Assembly: GCF_019654975.1 (NCBI RefSeq)
Contig: NZ_BPEW01000031.1
Location: 1-53,969, forward strand
Reading direction: 5' to 3'
Source: Shewanella sp. c952
GTDB lineage: Bacteria > Pseudomonadota > Gammaproteobacteria > Enterobacterales > Shewanellaceae
DNA length: 53,969 nucleotides
Positions 41,771-51,229 of the stretch are shown here, in pieces. The notes beneath the pieces were generated by a model. That model did not search any database. It was not told the DNA's origin and saw nothing but the letters and a program-made list of their open reading frames with translations. Positions within the stretch are counted from its first letter, which is position 1, and each line of letters starts with the position of its first letter. Position numbers and translations under genes: made by a program.

Positions 41771-42679
41771 CTATTTATCTTGCTCGAGCAGCTTTTGGAT
41801 CTCTAAGCCTAGCGTTCTAAATGTCAGAATGCGGCTCGAGGTCTGACGCCAAACAAGACCTATATCTCGATATGGCGTATCGCCTGGAGGCGCCATAGTT
41901 GTTAGCTCAGTATTGTTTAAGATCCCTGCATCTATCGCCATTTGTGGCAGAAATGTGGTTCCTAATTTGCAGTTAACCATCTGCACCAAGGTATGCAGAC
42001 TCGTTGCTGCAAATGGATTAATCTTGGTACTTTCTCCTAACTGACAAGCGCTGATAGCATGACCAGTAATACAGTGTTCAGCCTGAAGTAAAAAGATACT
42101 TTCGTCAGGCAGATCCTGATAATCAATGGGCTCATGAATCGCATCGCTAAGATCTTCATGCACCACCATTTTGAACGGGTCGATGCCCACTTTCATACTG
42201 TGGTAACCGCTAGTATCAACAGGTAAGGCTAATAACAACAGGTCCAGTTCGCCTTTACCAAGCGCATCCACCAACCTATCCGTAGTGTCCTCTTTCAAGA
42301 ACAGCGTGAGATTTGGATAGACCTCTTTGCAATGCTGAACCACTCGACTGAGAAGAAAAGGCGCGATAGTTGGAATACAACCCAAGCGGATTTCGCCCGT
42401 CATAGGCTCACCTTGGTGCTTAACCAGTTCCACCAAATCGTCCACATCAGTGAGTAATTTGCGTGAACGTAACACCACCTCTTCACCAATTGCGGTGAAA
42501 ATAAAAGATTTGTGGTCGCGTTCAATCAGCTGGTGACCTAATTGCTCTTCGAGGTTTTGAATACCACTAGAAAGCGTTGATTGGCTGACATGACAGATTT
42601 TAGCAGCGCGATTAAAATTTTGTTCTTGATGTAAATTAACCAAATAAAACAGGTTTTTTAAACTCGGAAGATGTTTCAT
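41771..42679 (-). CDS. oxyR: Peroxide-responsive LysR regulator OxyR
   Basis: A 302-residue LysR regulator. The DNA-binding part is LKNLFYLVNLHQEQNFNRAA and HVSQSTLSSGIQNLEEQLG. The redox switch is visible: HCITGHAISAC has two cysteines eight residues apart, as Cys199 and Cys208 of E. coli OxyR. It should form a disulfide under H2O2 and switch catalase and peroxiredoxin genes; in Shewanella OxyR also represses when reduced. ATG 42679 is used rather than 42700, which would add seven hydrophobic residues without an SD. E. coli OxyR has 305 residues. Confidence 0.88.
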   Translation of the reverse strand: MKHLPSLKNLFYLVNLHQEQNFNRAAKICHVSQSTLSSGIQNLEEQLGHQLIERDHKSFIFTAIGEEVVLRSRKLLTDVDDLVELVKHQGEPMTGEIRLGCIPTIAPFLLSRVVQHCKEVYPNLTLFLKEDTTDRLVDALGKGELDLLLLALPVDTSGYHSMKVGIDPFKMVVHEDLSDAIHEPIDYQDLPDESIFLLQAEHCITGHAISACQLGESTKINPFAATSLHTLVQMVNCKLGTTFLPQMAIDAGILNNTELTTMAPPGDTPYRDIGLVWRQTSSRILTFRTLGLEIQKLLEQDK

Positions 42680-42860
42680 AAAGCAGATTACCAATGACAT
42701 TATTTATCGGATAGTTCAATTTAACCTTACCATAGATTACTTAAGGCATCCTTGAAAATATCTAGCAGAGTGTGAGGCGGCGCAAACAGTCGCAATAAAG
42801 TAATGGCGACTCAATGATTAAGGACACTTTATATAGAGGTCGATAGATAAGCAGGCAAAA

Positions 42861-42896
42861 AAATAGCGCTGTTTAGTGAACTAAACAGCGCTATTT
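42861..42896 (-). terminator. Terminator of hptA
   Basis: A 16-bp perfect stem AAATAGCGCTGTTTAG/CTAAACAGCGCTATTT with loop TGAA, followed on the minus strand by T7. It lies 18 bases past the hptA stop. Confidence 0.9.
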
Positions 42897-42914
42897 CAAT
42901 ATTTAGATTAGAAC

Positions 42915-43280
42915 TTATGCTTTAGATTCAAGATATTGCTTTAACTCTTGTAGATCGCTAGAGCCATAGTTAACAATTTCATTTAGCCAAGTTGAATGCT
43001 CATTAGCCCAAGCAGCTTCTTCGCCATGTTGAAGAAGTTGCGCAAACTGTTGGATGCGCTTTAGGCCTACTGACCCAGCTGCTCCCTTGAATTTATGAGC
43101 TTCACTACAAAGTGTATCTTTATCGTTTGCTTCATATGCGTTAACTAAGTTACCTACATATTCAGGCATTAGCTGTTCAAACAATACGACACTTTTAAGT
43201 AGCGTACCTGCGCCAATTGCACTGCAGTACTGCTCCAGTGTATTAAGATCCAAAATTGATTCTAATTCAGCTGTTGCCAT
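42915..43280 (-). CDS. hptA: Stand-alone histidine phosphotransfer protein HptA
   Basis: A 121-residue single-domain Hpt protein. The phosphorylated histidine is in SEAHKFKGAAGSVGLKRIQ, the standard HxxKG box, inside a four-helix bundle. In S. oneidensis the ArcB-type sensor lacks its own Hpt domain, and HptA (SO_1327) carries the phosphate to ArcA. The same location next to oxyR and yhcC supports that assignment. The gene stands alone, with a long terminator. AT-rich upstream sequence (43360-43430) contains GTTAA repeats that could bind ArcA, but this is not secure. Confidence 0.88.
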   Translation of the reverse strand: MATAELESILDLNTLEQYCSAIGAGTLLKSVVLFEQLMPEYVGNLVNAYEANDKDTLCSEAHKFKGAAGSVGLKRIQQFAQLLQHGEEAAWANEHSTWLNEIVNYGSSDLQELKQYLESKA

Positions 43281-43500
43281 TTAGGCACCTCTCAAAATGA
43301 TTGCCGTGTAATAAAAAGACGATTTTACCACATAATACCCGCTAAAATGCTAGGTGCAACAACTAGTGTCATATGTAGTTAAATTCATTGCTAATTTAAC
43401 CTTATCTTAACTTTTCGTTAATCAAAAAATATCACTCTATACGATATGTCGAGATTTTTGCTAGTGCAGATCCAACTGCATCACAAGTTGCTTACGCCAC

Positions 43501-44427
43501 TTAACTAAGGTTCGTTTTCAAATAGTGACCTTGACCACCTTTTGCGGCTAGATCATCAACAATAGCGACTAAACCATCCCAACGAAACGCACACCAATCA
43601 GGAGCCAGTAACATCGGCTTCTTCGCATAAGCGGTGACCCGATGGAAAATTATATCCTCAGGAGTGTGACGTATTAGCTCACCAACACTAAAGGCATAAT
43701 CTTCTATCGCTAACAAGTCCATCTTGTTGTTACGCCATGCTTTTGCCATGGTGCTGCCCTCTACAATATGTAAAGGATGTAGCTTTAATCCATCCACACC
43801 CGCATCCAGTACCTTATGAAGTGTCGCTAGGTAATCAGTGTGCCCTTCACCCGGCAACCCCAATATTAAATGAGTGCAGACTTTAATGCCGCGCTCACGA
43901 GCACGCTTGACTGTATCCGCATAGACTTCAAAATCATGACCACGATTGATCTTCTTCAGTGTTTTATTGTTCGCGGTCTGCAACCCGAGCTCTAGCCAAA
44001 CATCGAGCCCCTGCTGCTGATATTGTGCCAACAGTTCAATCACTTCATCAGGCACACAATCTGGCCGAGTGCCCACACACAGACCAACGATGTCGGTATC
44101 TTGAATCGCTTCATCATACTTCTGCTTTAATACAAGGTATTCGTCATAAGTACTGGTATACGCCTGAAAGTAGGCGATGTATTTAGACGGCTTAGTCGAT
44201 AATCGCTCACGGCCTTGGGTTAACTGATCTTGAATTGACAGTTCAGTTTTATGTTCGTGGCTAAAGGATGCAACGTTACAATAAGTGCAACCACCTTTAC
44301 CTAGGGTGCCATCTCGATTTGGACAGGTAAACTTAGCATCTATCGTCAGCTTACGGATCCGTTCCCCATACTGCTGTTTACACACACTGCCGAACGTCTT
44401 TACATAACTATCCAAGCCCAAAGCCAA
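43501..44427 (-). CDS. yhcC: Radical SAM protein YhcC (TIGR01212 family)
   Basis: A 308-residue radical SAM enzyme. The cluster ligands are in CPNRDGTLGKGGCTYCNVASF (Cys before the loop, then CxxC). GLCVGTRPDCVPDEVIELL, WLELGLQTANNKTLKKINRG and KVCTHLILGLPGEG follow the Elp3/MiaB-like barrel. The substrate is unknown. The start is TTG at 44427, with GGTGGGG just upstream, and fits the E. coli N-terminus. It is divergent from gltB, as in E. coli. Confidence 0.9.
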   Translation of the reverse strand: MALGLDSYVKTFGSVCKQQYGERIRKLTIDAKFTCPNRDGTLGKGGCTYCNVASFSHEHKTELSIQDQLTQGRERLSTKPSKYIAYFQAYTSTYDEYLVLKQKYDEAIQDTDIVGLCVGTRPDCVPDEVIELLAQYQQQGLDVWLELGLQTANNKTLKKINRGHDFEVYADTVKRARERGIKVCTHLILGLPGEGHTDYLATLHKVLDAGVDGLKLHPLHIVEGSTMAKAWRNNKMDLLAIEDYAFSVGELIRHTPEDIIFHRVTAYAKKPMLLAPDWCAFRWDGLVAIVDDLAAKGGQGHYLKTNLS

Positions 44428-44909
44428 TCACCCCACCAAAGAATTTGCGCCATTCTATTCATTTCTTTAAATCATTTATTAGCGCTAGCTCAAATAACGG
44501 TAATTTCGCTGTCATCTTTATCTGGTAAACATTATTTGATAAGTAACAGTCGCTTCTGCATAAGTAGTCAACAATGAAAGTGACTATCATTTCACTGTAT
44601 TTGCAATAAAAATCACTTTCTTGAAATCGACAATAATCACTGCACTTGTTACAAATTGGTAAACGACTTCAGACGTGTAATTTAAAATTCTTTTTATTCA
44701 TAAGGTTATAGGCAACATTTTACAGTTTACGTAAAGGTAAACCTAGTAATACAAGCGTATGAATTAGCTAGCAATGCTTAAATGTTATGCAATAAATTGG
44801 TTTGACCTTTAGCACACTTAAGGTTAATTTGATTGATTCGGGTGAATATCTATAGAATATTTTTGCGTTATCTCCCGTGTTGTAGTCAGTTGAGGTTAGG
44901 AGTATACCA
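44428..44909. other. Divergent intergenic region yhcC / gltB
   Basis: A 482-bp AT-rich spacer with the promoters of yhcC and gltBD. An inverted repeat GTTTAC-GTAAAG-GTAAAC lies at 44725-44742 and could be an operator for gltBD. No leader peptide, riboswitch or small gene is evident. Confidence 0.5.
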
Positions 44910-47900
44910 ATGAGCTTATATCATCCAAGTTTTGAACGGGACAATTGTGGGTTTGGGCTTATAGCTCAAATGGACGGTGAAGCGAGTCACCGTATAGTAC
45001 GTACCGCGATTCACGGATTGGACCGCATGAAACACCGTGGTGGTATTGCCGCAGATGGACGCACAGGTGATGGTTGCGGATTATTAATGCAACTACCGAC
45101 TGAATTTTTTAAAGCTATTGCAGCTGAAAATGACTGGCACTTAAGTCGTCGTTTTGCTGTCGGTATGCTTTTTCTTAGCCAAGATGAAGAGCTAGCATCA
45201 CAAACCAAGCACCTGCTAGAGCAAGAGTTACAAAAAGAGACCTTAAGTGTCGCTGGCTGGCGTGATGTGCCCGTTAATGCCAACGTACTAGGTCCTATTG
45301 GCAAGGCGAGCCAACCTCAAATTGTACAAGTCTTAATTAATGCGCCTATTGGTTGGCGCGAAAAAGATCTTGAGCGCCGCTTATATATGGCAAGACGCCG
45401 TGTAGAGCAGCAGCTAAGTCATGACAAAGATTTCTATATTGCCAGCCTATCAGGACAAGTTATCGTCTATAAAGGCTTGATGATGCCCGCTGACCTGCCC
45501 GCTTTTTATAGCGATCTGGCAGATATTCGTCTACAAAGTGCTATCTGCTTATTCCACCAGCGTTTCTCAACCAACACCTCACCTAAGTGGCCGTTGGCAC
45601 AACCGTTTAGATATTTAGCCCATAACGGTGAGATCAACACCATTACCGGTAACCGACAATGGGCTAAAGCTCGTGCTTATAAGTTTCATGCACCGCTGTT
45701 ACCTGACTTGCAACAAGCTGCGCCTTTCGTCAATGAAACCGGTTCTGACTCATCATCACTCGACAATATGTTAGAGATGCTGTTGGCTGGCGGTATGGAC
45801 CTTTACCGAGCCATGCGTTTGCTTATTCCACCAGCATGGCAAAGTAATCCAGAGATGGATCCCGAGCTTAAAGCGTTTTACGATTTCAACTCCATGCACA
45901 TGGAACCTTGGGACGGCCCTGCAGGCATCGTAATGACCAATGGTCGTCACGCTGCTTGTGCCGTTGATCGTAACGGCCTGCGTCCATCACGATATGTGAT
46001 CACTAAAGATCGCATTTTAACGCTCGCCTCAGAAGTCGGTATATGGGACTACGCTCCCGATGAAGTGATAGAAAAAGGTCGCGTTGGCCCCGGTGAACTA
46101 CTCGTACTTGATACCTTAAACGGTCAGCTATACTCGTCGTTTGAAATCGATAACGATCTAAAACGCCGCCACCCATACAAAGAGTGGATGGCTAAAAACA
46201 GCAAGATATTAAAACCAGCGGAAGACTTCGGTCCTAACGATCAAGGCAAACGCGAGTTTAACGATGATCAACTGTTGCAGTACCAAAAGCATTTTGGCTA
46301 TTCACGTGAAGAGTTAGAACAGGTCATTTGGGTACTGGCGCAAAAAGGTGAAGAAGCTACAGGCTCAATGGGCGACGATACGCCAATGGCAGTGCTGTCT
46401 AAAAAGTCACGCACCATCTATGACTACTTCCGCCAAAAGTTTGCTCAAGTCACCAACCCGCCTATCGATCCATTGCGTGAAAAACACGTGATGTCACTAA
46501 CCACCTGTGCCGGTCGTGAGCAAAACCTATTTAACGAAACAACCGGTCATGCATACCGCGTGATGTTCAACTCACCAGTGCTACTCTTTAGCGATTTTAA
46601 TCAGCTAATGGCATTGGATAGCACCTACTATCGCGCGAACACTGTCGACCTAAACTACGACTTAGAAGAGGGGCTTGAAGCCGCTGTTAAGCGTATTTGT
46701 GACGAAGCGGAGCGTCTAGCACGAACAGGTACAACGTTACTTATTCTGTCAGACCGAGCTACCGCTAAATCTAAACAGGTTATTCCAGCGGCAATGGCCG
46801 TGGGCGCAGTACAACAGATTTTGGTCACTAAGAGCCTGCGCTGCGACACCAACATTATTGTAGAAACGGCCTCGGCAAGAGATCCGCACCATTTTGCGGT
46901 GCTACTTGGCTTTGGCGCGACCGCCATCTACCCCTACTTGGTGTATGAGTGCATTTCAGATCTTGCCCAGCGCAACGGCGTAGAGAACACCCGCGACTTG
47001 ATGCTTAACTTCCGTCAAGGTATCGATAAAGGCCTGCGTAAGATCATGTCTAAAATGGGCATTAGTACCGTGGCATCTTACCGTTGTAGTCAGCAGTTTG
47101 AAGCCGTAGGTTTAGCTGACGAAGTGGTTGACCTTTGCTTTAACGGCGTGATTAGTCGCATTCAGGGGGCTAATTTTGAGCTGATAGAGAAAGATCAGCA
47201 GTTGTTACATAAGAATGCCTTTAGAGCGCATCAACAGCTTTCCCAAGGTGGACTCCTTAAGTACGTTGAAGGTGGCGAATACCACTGCTTTAACCCTGAT
47301 GTGGTTAACACTTTGCAAGCCAGCCTGCGTGATCAAGACTACGTAAACTACAAACGCTTTACAGAGTTGGTTGATGACCGCCCTATTGCGACCCTGCGTG
47401 ATTTAATTAAGGTCGAAGGTGACTTATCTGCTATCGATGTTAAAGACGTTGAAGCCGCTAAAACCCTTTACACTCGCTTTGACAGCGCAGCCATGAGTAT
47501 TGGTGCATTAAGCCCTGAAGCGCACGAAGCACTCGCTGTAGCCATGAACCGTTTAGGCGGCCGCTCAAACTCAGGTGAAGGCGGAGAAGATCCACGCCGT
47601 TTTAACACCGAAGGTAACTCAGCGATTAAGCAGATAGCCTCAGGTCGCTTTGGCGTCACCGCGCATTACTTGGTCAATGCCGAAGTACTGCAAATTAAAG
47701 TGGCGCAAGGTGCGAAACCTGGCGAAGGTGGACAACTTCCAGGTGATAAAGTGAGCGTTGAGATTGCCGCGCTGCGTAATGCTCGCCCAGGTGTCACACT
47801 TATTTCACCGCCGCCGCACCATGATATTTACTCAATCGAAGATTTAGCTCAGCTAATTTTCGACTTAAAACAGATTAACCCTAAGGCGCTGATTTCAGTC

Positions 47901-49358
47901 AAGCTGGTATCAGAGCCTGGTGTCGGTACCATTGCTACCGGTGTTGCTAAAGCCTACGCCGATATGATCACCATTTCAGGCTATGACGGCGGTACAGGCG
48001 CAAGCCCAATTACCTCAGTTAAGTATGCTGGTAGCCCATGGGAGTTAGGTTTAGCTGAAGTGCATCAATCTCTGGTTGCCAATGGCCTGCGCCATAAGAT
48101 CCGCCTGCAAGTCGATGGCGGCTTAAAAACCGGTAAAGATGTGATTAAAGCCGCGCTACTTGGCGCCGAAAGCTTTGGTTTCGGTACTGTGCCGATGATT
48201 GCACTAGGTTGTAAATACCTGCGTATCTGTCACCTAAACAACTGTGCTACTGGTGTCGCAACCCAAAATAAACAACTGCGTAATGAGCACTACCACGGTC
48301 TACCAGAGCGAGTGATGACTTACTTCGAGTTTGTCGCGCAAGAGATCCGTGAATACATGGCTGATCTTGGTGTCACCGAATTTGAGCAACTTGTTGGCCG
48401 TAGCGATTGGTTAAGCGCGATTGATGGCGAAACCGCTAAACAGCAAGCACTCGATTTAGCGCCAATTCTGTATAAACCTGAAGTACCTGCAACCTCTGCA
48501 GTCACTTGGCGCGAGACTAATCCGCCATCAGATCAAGGCGTGCTCAATCAACGCCTAGTTGAAGACTGTAAAGAAGCGGTACTCGCAGGCGTACCTATTT
48601 GTGAAATATTTAATATTAACAATACTGACCGTTCAGTAGGTGCCAGCTTGTCTGGTTATATTGCCACTCATGTAGGACGCGACGGCGCTAAAGCTCCTGT
48701 TACGCTTAAGTTTAATGGCAGTGCAGGTCAAAGCTTCGGCGTGTGGAACGCTCCTGGTCTTGAGCTGATGCTTTGCGGTGATGCCAACGATTACGTCGGT
48801 AAGGGTATGTCAGGCGGTAAGATTTCAGTTTATCCGCCACTGGGCAGCCCCTTCAAAACCGAACGTTCAACCATTTTAGGTAACACCTGTTTGTACGGTG
48901 CATCTGGCGGTAAGTTGTTTGCATCGGGTCAAGCAGGCGAACGTTTCGCTGTGCGTAACTCCGGCGCAATTGCTGTCGTAGAAGGCCTAGGTGATAACGG
49001 CTGTGAATACATGACCGGCGGCATCGTAGTGGTACTTGGTCAAACAGGGGTTAACTTCGGCGCAGGTATGACCGGTGGCTTTGCCTATATCTTCGATCAA
49101 TTTGGTCACTTTAACCGCCGCGTTAACACTGAGATGGTCGACACTCACAAAGTACAATCGCCAATTCAACAGCAACATCTGCGTGAATTGATTGAGCAGC
49201 ATGTTAAAGAGACCAACAGCGAACATGCCAAGATGATCTTAAATGATTTCGAAAACTGGCTAGATTGCTTCATTTTGGTGAAGCCTAAGAATGTTGCAGT
49301 TGACGATCTATTAAAGTTAGCGCAACCAGAACCTGCACTAGCAGTCAGAGCGGGGTAA
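44910..49358 (+). CDS. gltB: Glutamate synthase (NADPH) large subunit
   Basis: A 1482-residue GOGAT alpha subunit that makes two glutamates from glutamine and 2-oxoglutarate. A 12-residue propeptide precedes the Ntn amidotransferase nucleophile Cys13 (DNCGFGLIAQMDGE). The central domain and FMN synthase domain follow (SGYDGGTGASPITSVKYAGS, QVDGGLKTGKDV), then the 3Fe-4S ligands CKYLRICHLNNCATG. The C-terminal beta-helix is made of G-XX-G-XXX-G repeats (GMSGGKISVYPP, GASGGKLFASGQAGE, YMTGGIVVVLG). SD GGAG precedes the ATG. gltD follows by six bases. Confidence 0.98.
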   Translation: MSLYHPSFERDNCGFGLIAQMDGEASHRIVRTAIHGLDRMKHRGGIAADGRTGDGCGLLMQLPTEFFKAIAAENDWHLSRRFAVGMLFLSQDEELASQTKHLLEQELQKETLSVAGWRDVPVNANVLGPIGKASQPQIVQVLINAPIGWREKDLERRLYMARRRVEQQLSHDKDFYIASLSGQVIVYKGLMMPADLPAFYSDLADIRLQSAICLFHQRFSTNTSPKWPLAQPFRYLAHNGEINTITGNRQWAKARAYKFHAPLLPDLQQAAPFVNETGSDSSSLDNMLEMLLAGGMDLYRAMRLLIPPAWQSNPEMDPELKAFYDFNSMHMEPWDGPAGIVMTNGRHAACAVDRNGLRPSRYVITKDRILTLASEVGIWDYAPDEVIEKGRVGPGELLVLDTLNGQLYSSFEIDNDLKRRHPYKEWMAKNSKILKPAEDFGPNDQGKREFNDDQLLQYQKHFGYSREELEQVIWVLAQKGEEATGSMGDDTPMAVLSKKSRTIYDYFRQKFAQVTNPPIDPLREKHVMSLTTCAGREQNLFNETTGHAYRVMFNSPVLLFSDFNQLMALDSTYYRANTVDLNYDLEEGLEAAVKRICDEAERLARTGTTLLILSDRATAKSKQVIPAAMAVGAVQQILVTKSLRCDTNIIVETASARDPHHFAVLLGFGATAIYPYLVYECISDLAQRNGVENTRDLMLNFRQGIDKGLRKIMSKMGISTVASYRCSQQFEAVGLADEVVDLCFNGVISRIQGANFELIEKDQQLLHKNAFRAHQQLSQGGLLKYVEGGEYHCFNPDVVNTLQASLRDQDYVNYKRFTELVDDRPIATLRDLIKVEGDLSAIDVKDVEAAKTLYTRFDSAAMSIGALSPEAHEALAVAMNRLGGRSNSGEGGEDPRRFNTEGNSAIKQIASGRFGVTAHYLVNAEVLQIKVAQGAKPGEGGQLPGDKVSVEIAALRNARPGVTLISPPPHHDIYSIEDLAQLIFDLKQINPKALISVKLVSEPGVGTIATGVAKAYADMITISGYDGGTGASPITSVKYAGSPWELGLAEVHQSLVANGLRHKIRLQVDGGLKTGKDVIKAALLGAESFGFGTVPMIALGCKYLRICHLNNCATGVATQNKQLRNEHYHGLPERVMTYFEFVAQEIREYMADLGVTEFEQLVGRSDWLSAIDGETAKQQALDLAPILYKPEVPATSAVTWRETNPPSDQGVLNQRLVEDCKEAVLAGVPICEIFNINNTDRSVGASLSGYIATHVGRDGAKAPVTLKFNGSAGQSFGVWNAPGLELMLCGDANDYVGKGMSGGKISVYPPLGSPFKTERSTILGNTCLYGASGGKLFASGQAGERFAVRNSGAIAVVEGLGDNGCEYMTGGIVVVLGQTGVNFGAGMTGGFAYIFDQFGHFNRRVNTEMVDTHKVQSPIQQQHLRELIEQHVKETNSEHAKMILNDFENWLDCFILVKPKNVAVDDLLKLAQPEPALAVRAG

Positions 49359-49364
49359 TGAATA

Positions 49365-50774
49365 ATGAGCAATGATTTCCAGTTTATTGAAGTTGGGCGC
49401 AAAGACCCAACTAAACACGCAGCCAAACAGCGTGCTACGCAGTTTATTGAAATTTACCAGTCCTTTGCCCAACCACAGGTAAAAGAGCAAGCAGACCGCT
49501 GTTTAGACTGCGGTAACCCATATTGTGAGTGGAAGTGTCCACTGCATAACTACATCCCTAACTGGCTGCAACTCGCCAAACAGGGCCGCATTATGGAAGC
49601 GGCGGACCTAGTCCACGAGACCAATACTCTGCCTGAGATCTGTGGCCGAGTTTGCCCACAAGATAGACTCTGTGAAGGGGCTTGTACCCTTAACGAAGAG
49701 TTTGGTGCGGTCACTATTGGTAACGTCGAAAAGTACATCACCGATACCGCCATATCCCAAGGCTGGCGTCCTGACATGTCAAAAGTGACCGCCCGCAAAG
49801 AGCGAGTGGCAATTATTGGCGCTGGACCTGCAGGTCTTGGCTGCGCCGATATCTTGGCTCGCAACGGTGTTCAGGCTGTTGTTTATGACAAGAACGTACA
49901 GATTGGTGGCCTGCTGACCTACGGTATTCCATCATTTAAGCTCGACAAAGAGGTGATGCAAATTCGCCGCAACGTGCTCGAGGGCATGGGGATAGAATTT
50001 AAGCTTGGCGTTACGGTTGGCAAAGATGTCGACTTTAAAGAGCTAATAGAAAACTACGACGCAGTCTTTTTAGGCATGGGCACCTACACCGCGATGAAAG
50101 CCAACCTCGTTGGCGAAGATGCGACAGGTGTACATCAAGCGCTGCCTTACCTTATCGGTAATACCCACAATGTGATGGGCACCGAATGTGTTGATAATCC
50201 ATACCTAAGCCTTGAAGGAAAGCGTGTAGTGGTTCTAGGTGGTGGTGATACCGCCATGGATTGTGTTCGTACCGCCGTACGTCAAGGCGCCACTCAAGTC
50301 ACTTGTGCATATCGCCGTGACGAAGAGAACATGCCCGGTTCACGCCGCGAAGTACAAAATGCCCGCGAAGAAGGGGTTGAGTTTCTGTTTAACCGCCAAC
50401 CCAGTGAGATCAAAACGGTTGACGGCAAAGTCGTTGGTATCGAGTGTATCGAAACAGAGTTAGCCGAAGCCGATGATAGCGGTCGCCGTCGTCCACAGCC
50501 TATTGCTGGCAGCGAGCAAGTATTGGACGCCGACGCGATTATTATCGCCTTTGGTTTCCAGCCAAGCCCAGCAAAATGGTTAGGCGATTACAACATTGAG
50601 CTCAATGACTGGGGTTTAGTCAAAGCGCCAAAGGTTGCCGACAACCCATTCCAAACCAGCAACCCTAAAGTGTTTGCCGGCGGCGATATGGTTCGCGGTT
50701 CAGATCTTGTGGTTACCGCCATTGCCGAAGGCCGTGACGCCGCCATGGGGATCCTTAACTATCTTGAAGACTAA
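49365..50774 (+). CDS. gltD: Glutamate synthase (NADPH) small subunit
   Basis: A 469-residue FAD subunit that feeds NADPH electrons to GltB. The N-terminal 4Fe-4S ligands are CLDCGNPYCEWKCPLHNYIP and CGRVCPQDRLCEGAC. The FAD fold is VAIIGAGPAGLGCADILARN and the NADPH fold is VVVLGGGDTAMDCVRTAVRQ; the final FAGGDMVRGSDLVVTAIAEG binds FAD. It is followed by a strong terminator, the end of the core region in this window. Confidence 0.98.
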   Translation: MSNDFQFIEVGRKDPTKHAAKQRATQFIEIYQSFAQPQVKEQADRCLDCGNPYCEWKCPLHNYIPNWLQLAKQGRIMEAADLVHETNTLPEICGRVCPQDRLCEGACTLNEEFGAVTIGNVEKYITDTAISQGWRPDMSKVTARKERVAIIGAGPAGLGCADILARNGVQAVVYDKNVQIGGLLTYGIPSFKLDKEVMQIRRNVLEGMGIEFKLGVTVGKDVDFKELIENYDAVFLGMGTYTAMKANLVGEDATGVHQALPYLIGNTHNVMGTECVDNPYLSLEGKRVVVLGGGDTAMDCVRTAVRQGATQVTCAYRRDEENMPGSRREVQNAREEGVEFLFNRQPSEIKTVDGKVVGIECIETELAEADDSGRRRPQPIAGSEQVLDADAIIIAFGFQPSPAKWLGDYNIELNDWGLVKAPKVADNPFQTSNPKVFAGGDMVRGSDLVVTAIAEGRDAAMGILNYLED

Positions 50775-50842
50775 CGTATAGATGGATAGTGCTTAGAGGC
50801 CTAGTGTTTCAAAGTAAGCAATTAACAAGTTGTTTGTGATTG

Positions 50843-50868
50843 GCGCTCCGAATGGAGCGCTTTTTTTT
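50843..50868 (+). terminator. Terminator of gltBD
   Basis: A 7-bp stem GCGCTCC/GGAGCGC with loop GAAT is followed by eight T, 68 bases after the gltD stop. Confidence 0.92.
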
Positions 50869-51019
50869 ACTTAATAAATAGTTCAAAAAAGCACCAACTT
50901 GAGCGAATACCACATTCTGTATTTGGCACAGCCGGCCAAATAATCTCAACAAAAAACCCCTTATTAACGGCCTGTTTGGTATCCATACCTGTCGTTAAAT
51001 TACTTGATAACTTCGTCAT
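50867..51019 (-). CDS. Possible small protein of unknown function
   Basis: A 50-codon frame opening MTKLSSNLTTGMDTKQAVNK and going on with GFFVEIIWPAVPNTECG. AGGG lies six bases before the ATG, which is acceptable. Two Cys and several aromatic residues lie in the C-terminal half. The stop codon falls in the T-run of the gltD terminator. I do not recognise a family. It may be a small accessory gene, a gene remnant or chance. Confidence 0.3.
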   Translation of the reverse strand: MTKLSSNLTTGMDTKQAVNKGFFVEIIWPAVPNTECGIRSSWCFFELFIK

Positions 51020-51146
51020 CTTTCACCCTGCTTTCAATGGTCACAGTCGTTTCGATACTCCGTTAGAGAGTACAATTATCCAGCACTCGATAAAAGCTTA
51101 CTCCCCCCATACATTACGCTTTAACCACGTGCTATAGCGCACATAC

Positions 51147-51171
51147 TGAGGATACCTTGCTAGTATCCTCA
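51147..51171 (+). promoter_or_regulatory. Hairpin upstream of the AAA+ ATPase gene
   Basis: A 9-bp perfect inverted repeat TGAGGATAC/GTATCCTCA with a 7-base loop, 58 bases before the ATG. There is no T run, so an operator or 5'-UTR structure is more likely than a terminator. Confidence 0.4.
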
Positions 51172-51229
51172 ACTATGTTGGTAGTATTCTCTAAGACGTC
51201 CATTAGGCATTTATAAGAGAAGTAACCAA

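Larger units (their letters stand above)
50775..51229. other. Junction between gltD and the accessory segment
   Basis: A 455-bp spacer containing the gltD terminator, a possible 50-codon gene on the minus strand (50867-51019), and a hairpin at 51147-51171 ahead of the AAA+ ATPase gene. No insertion-sequence ends or tRNA-type attachment site were seen. Confidence 0.5.

Noticed and set aside
45011..45304. Long antisense frames within gltB, gltD, lepA, ffh and nhaA
   Set aside because: They are shadows of strongly coding genes, with no family features or ribosome-binding sites.
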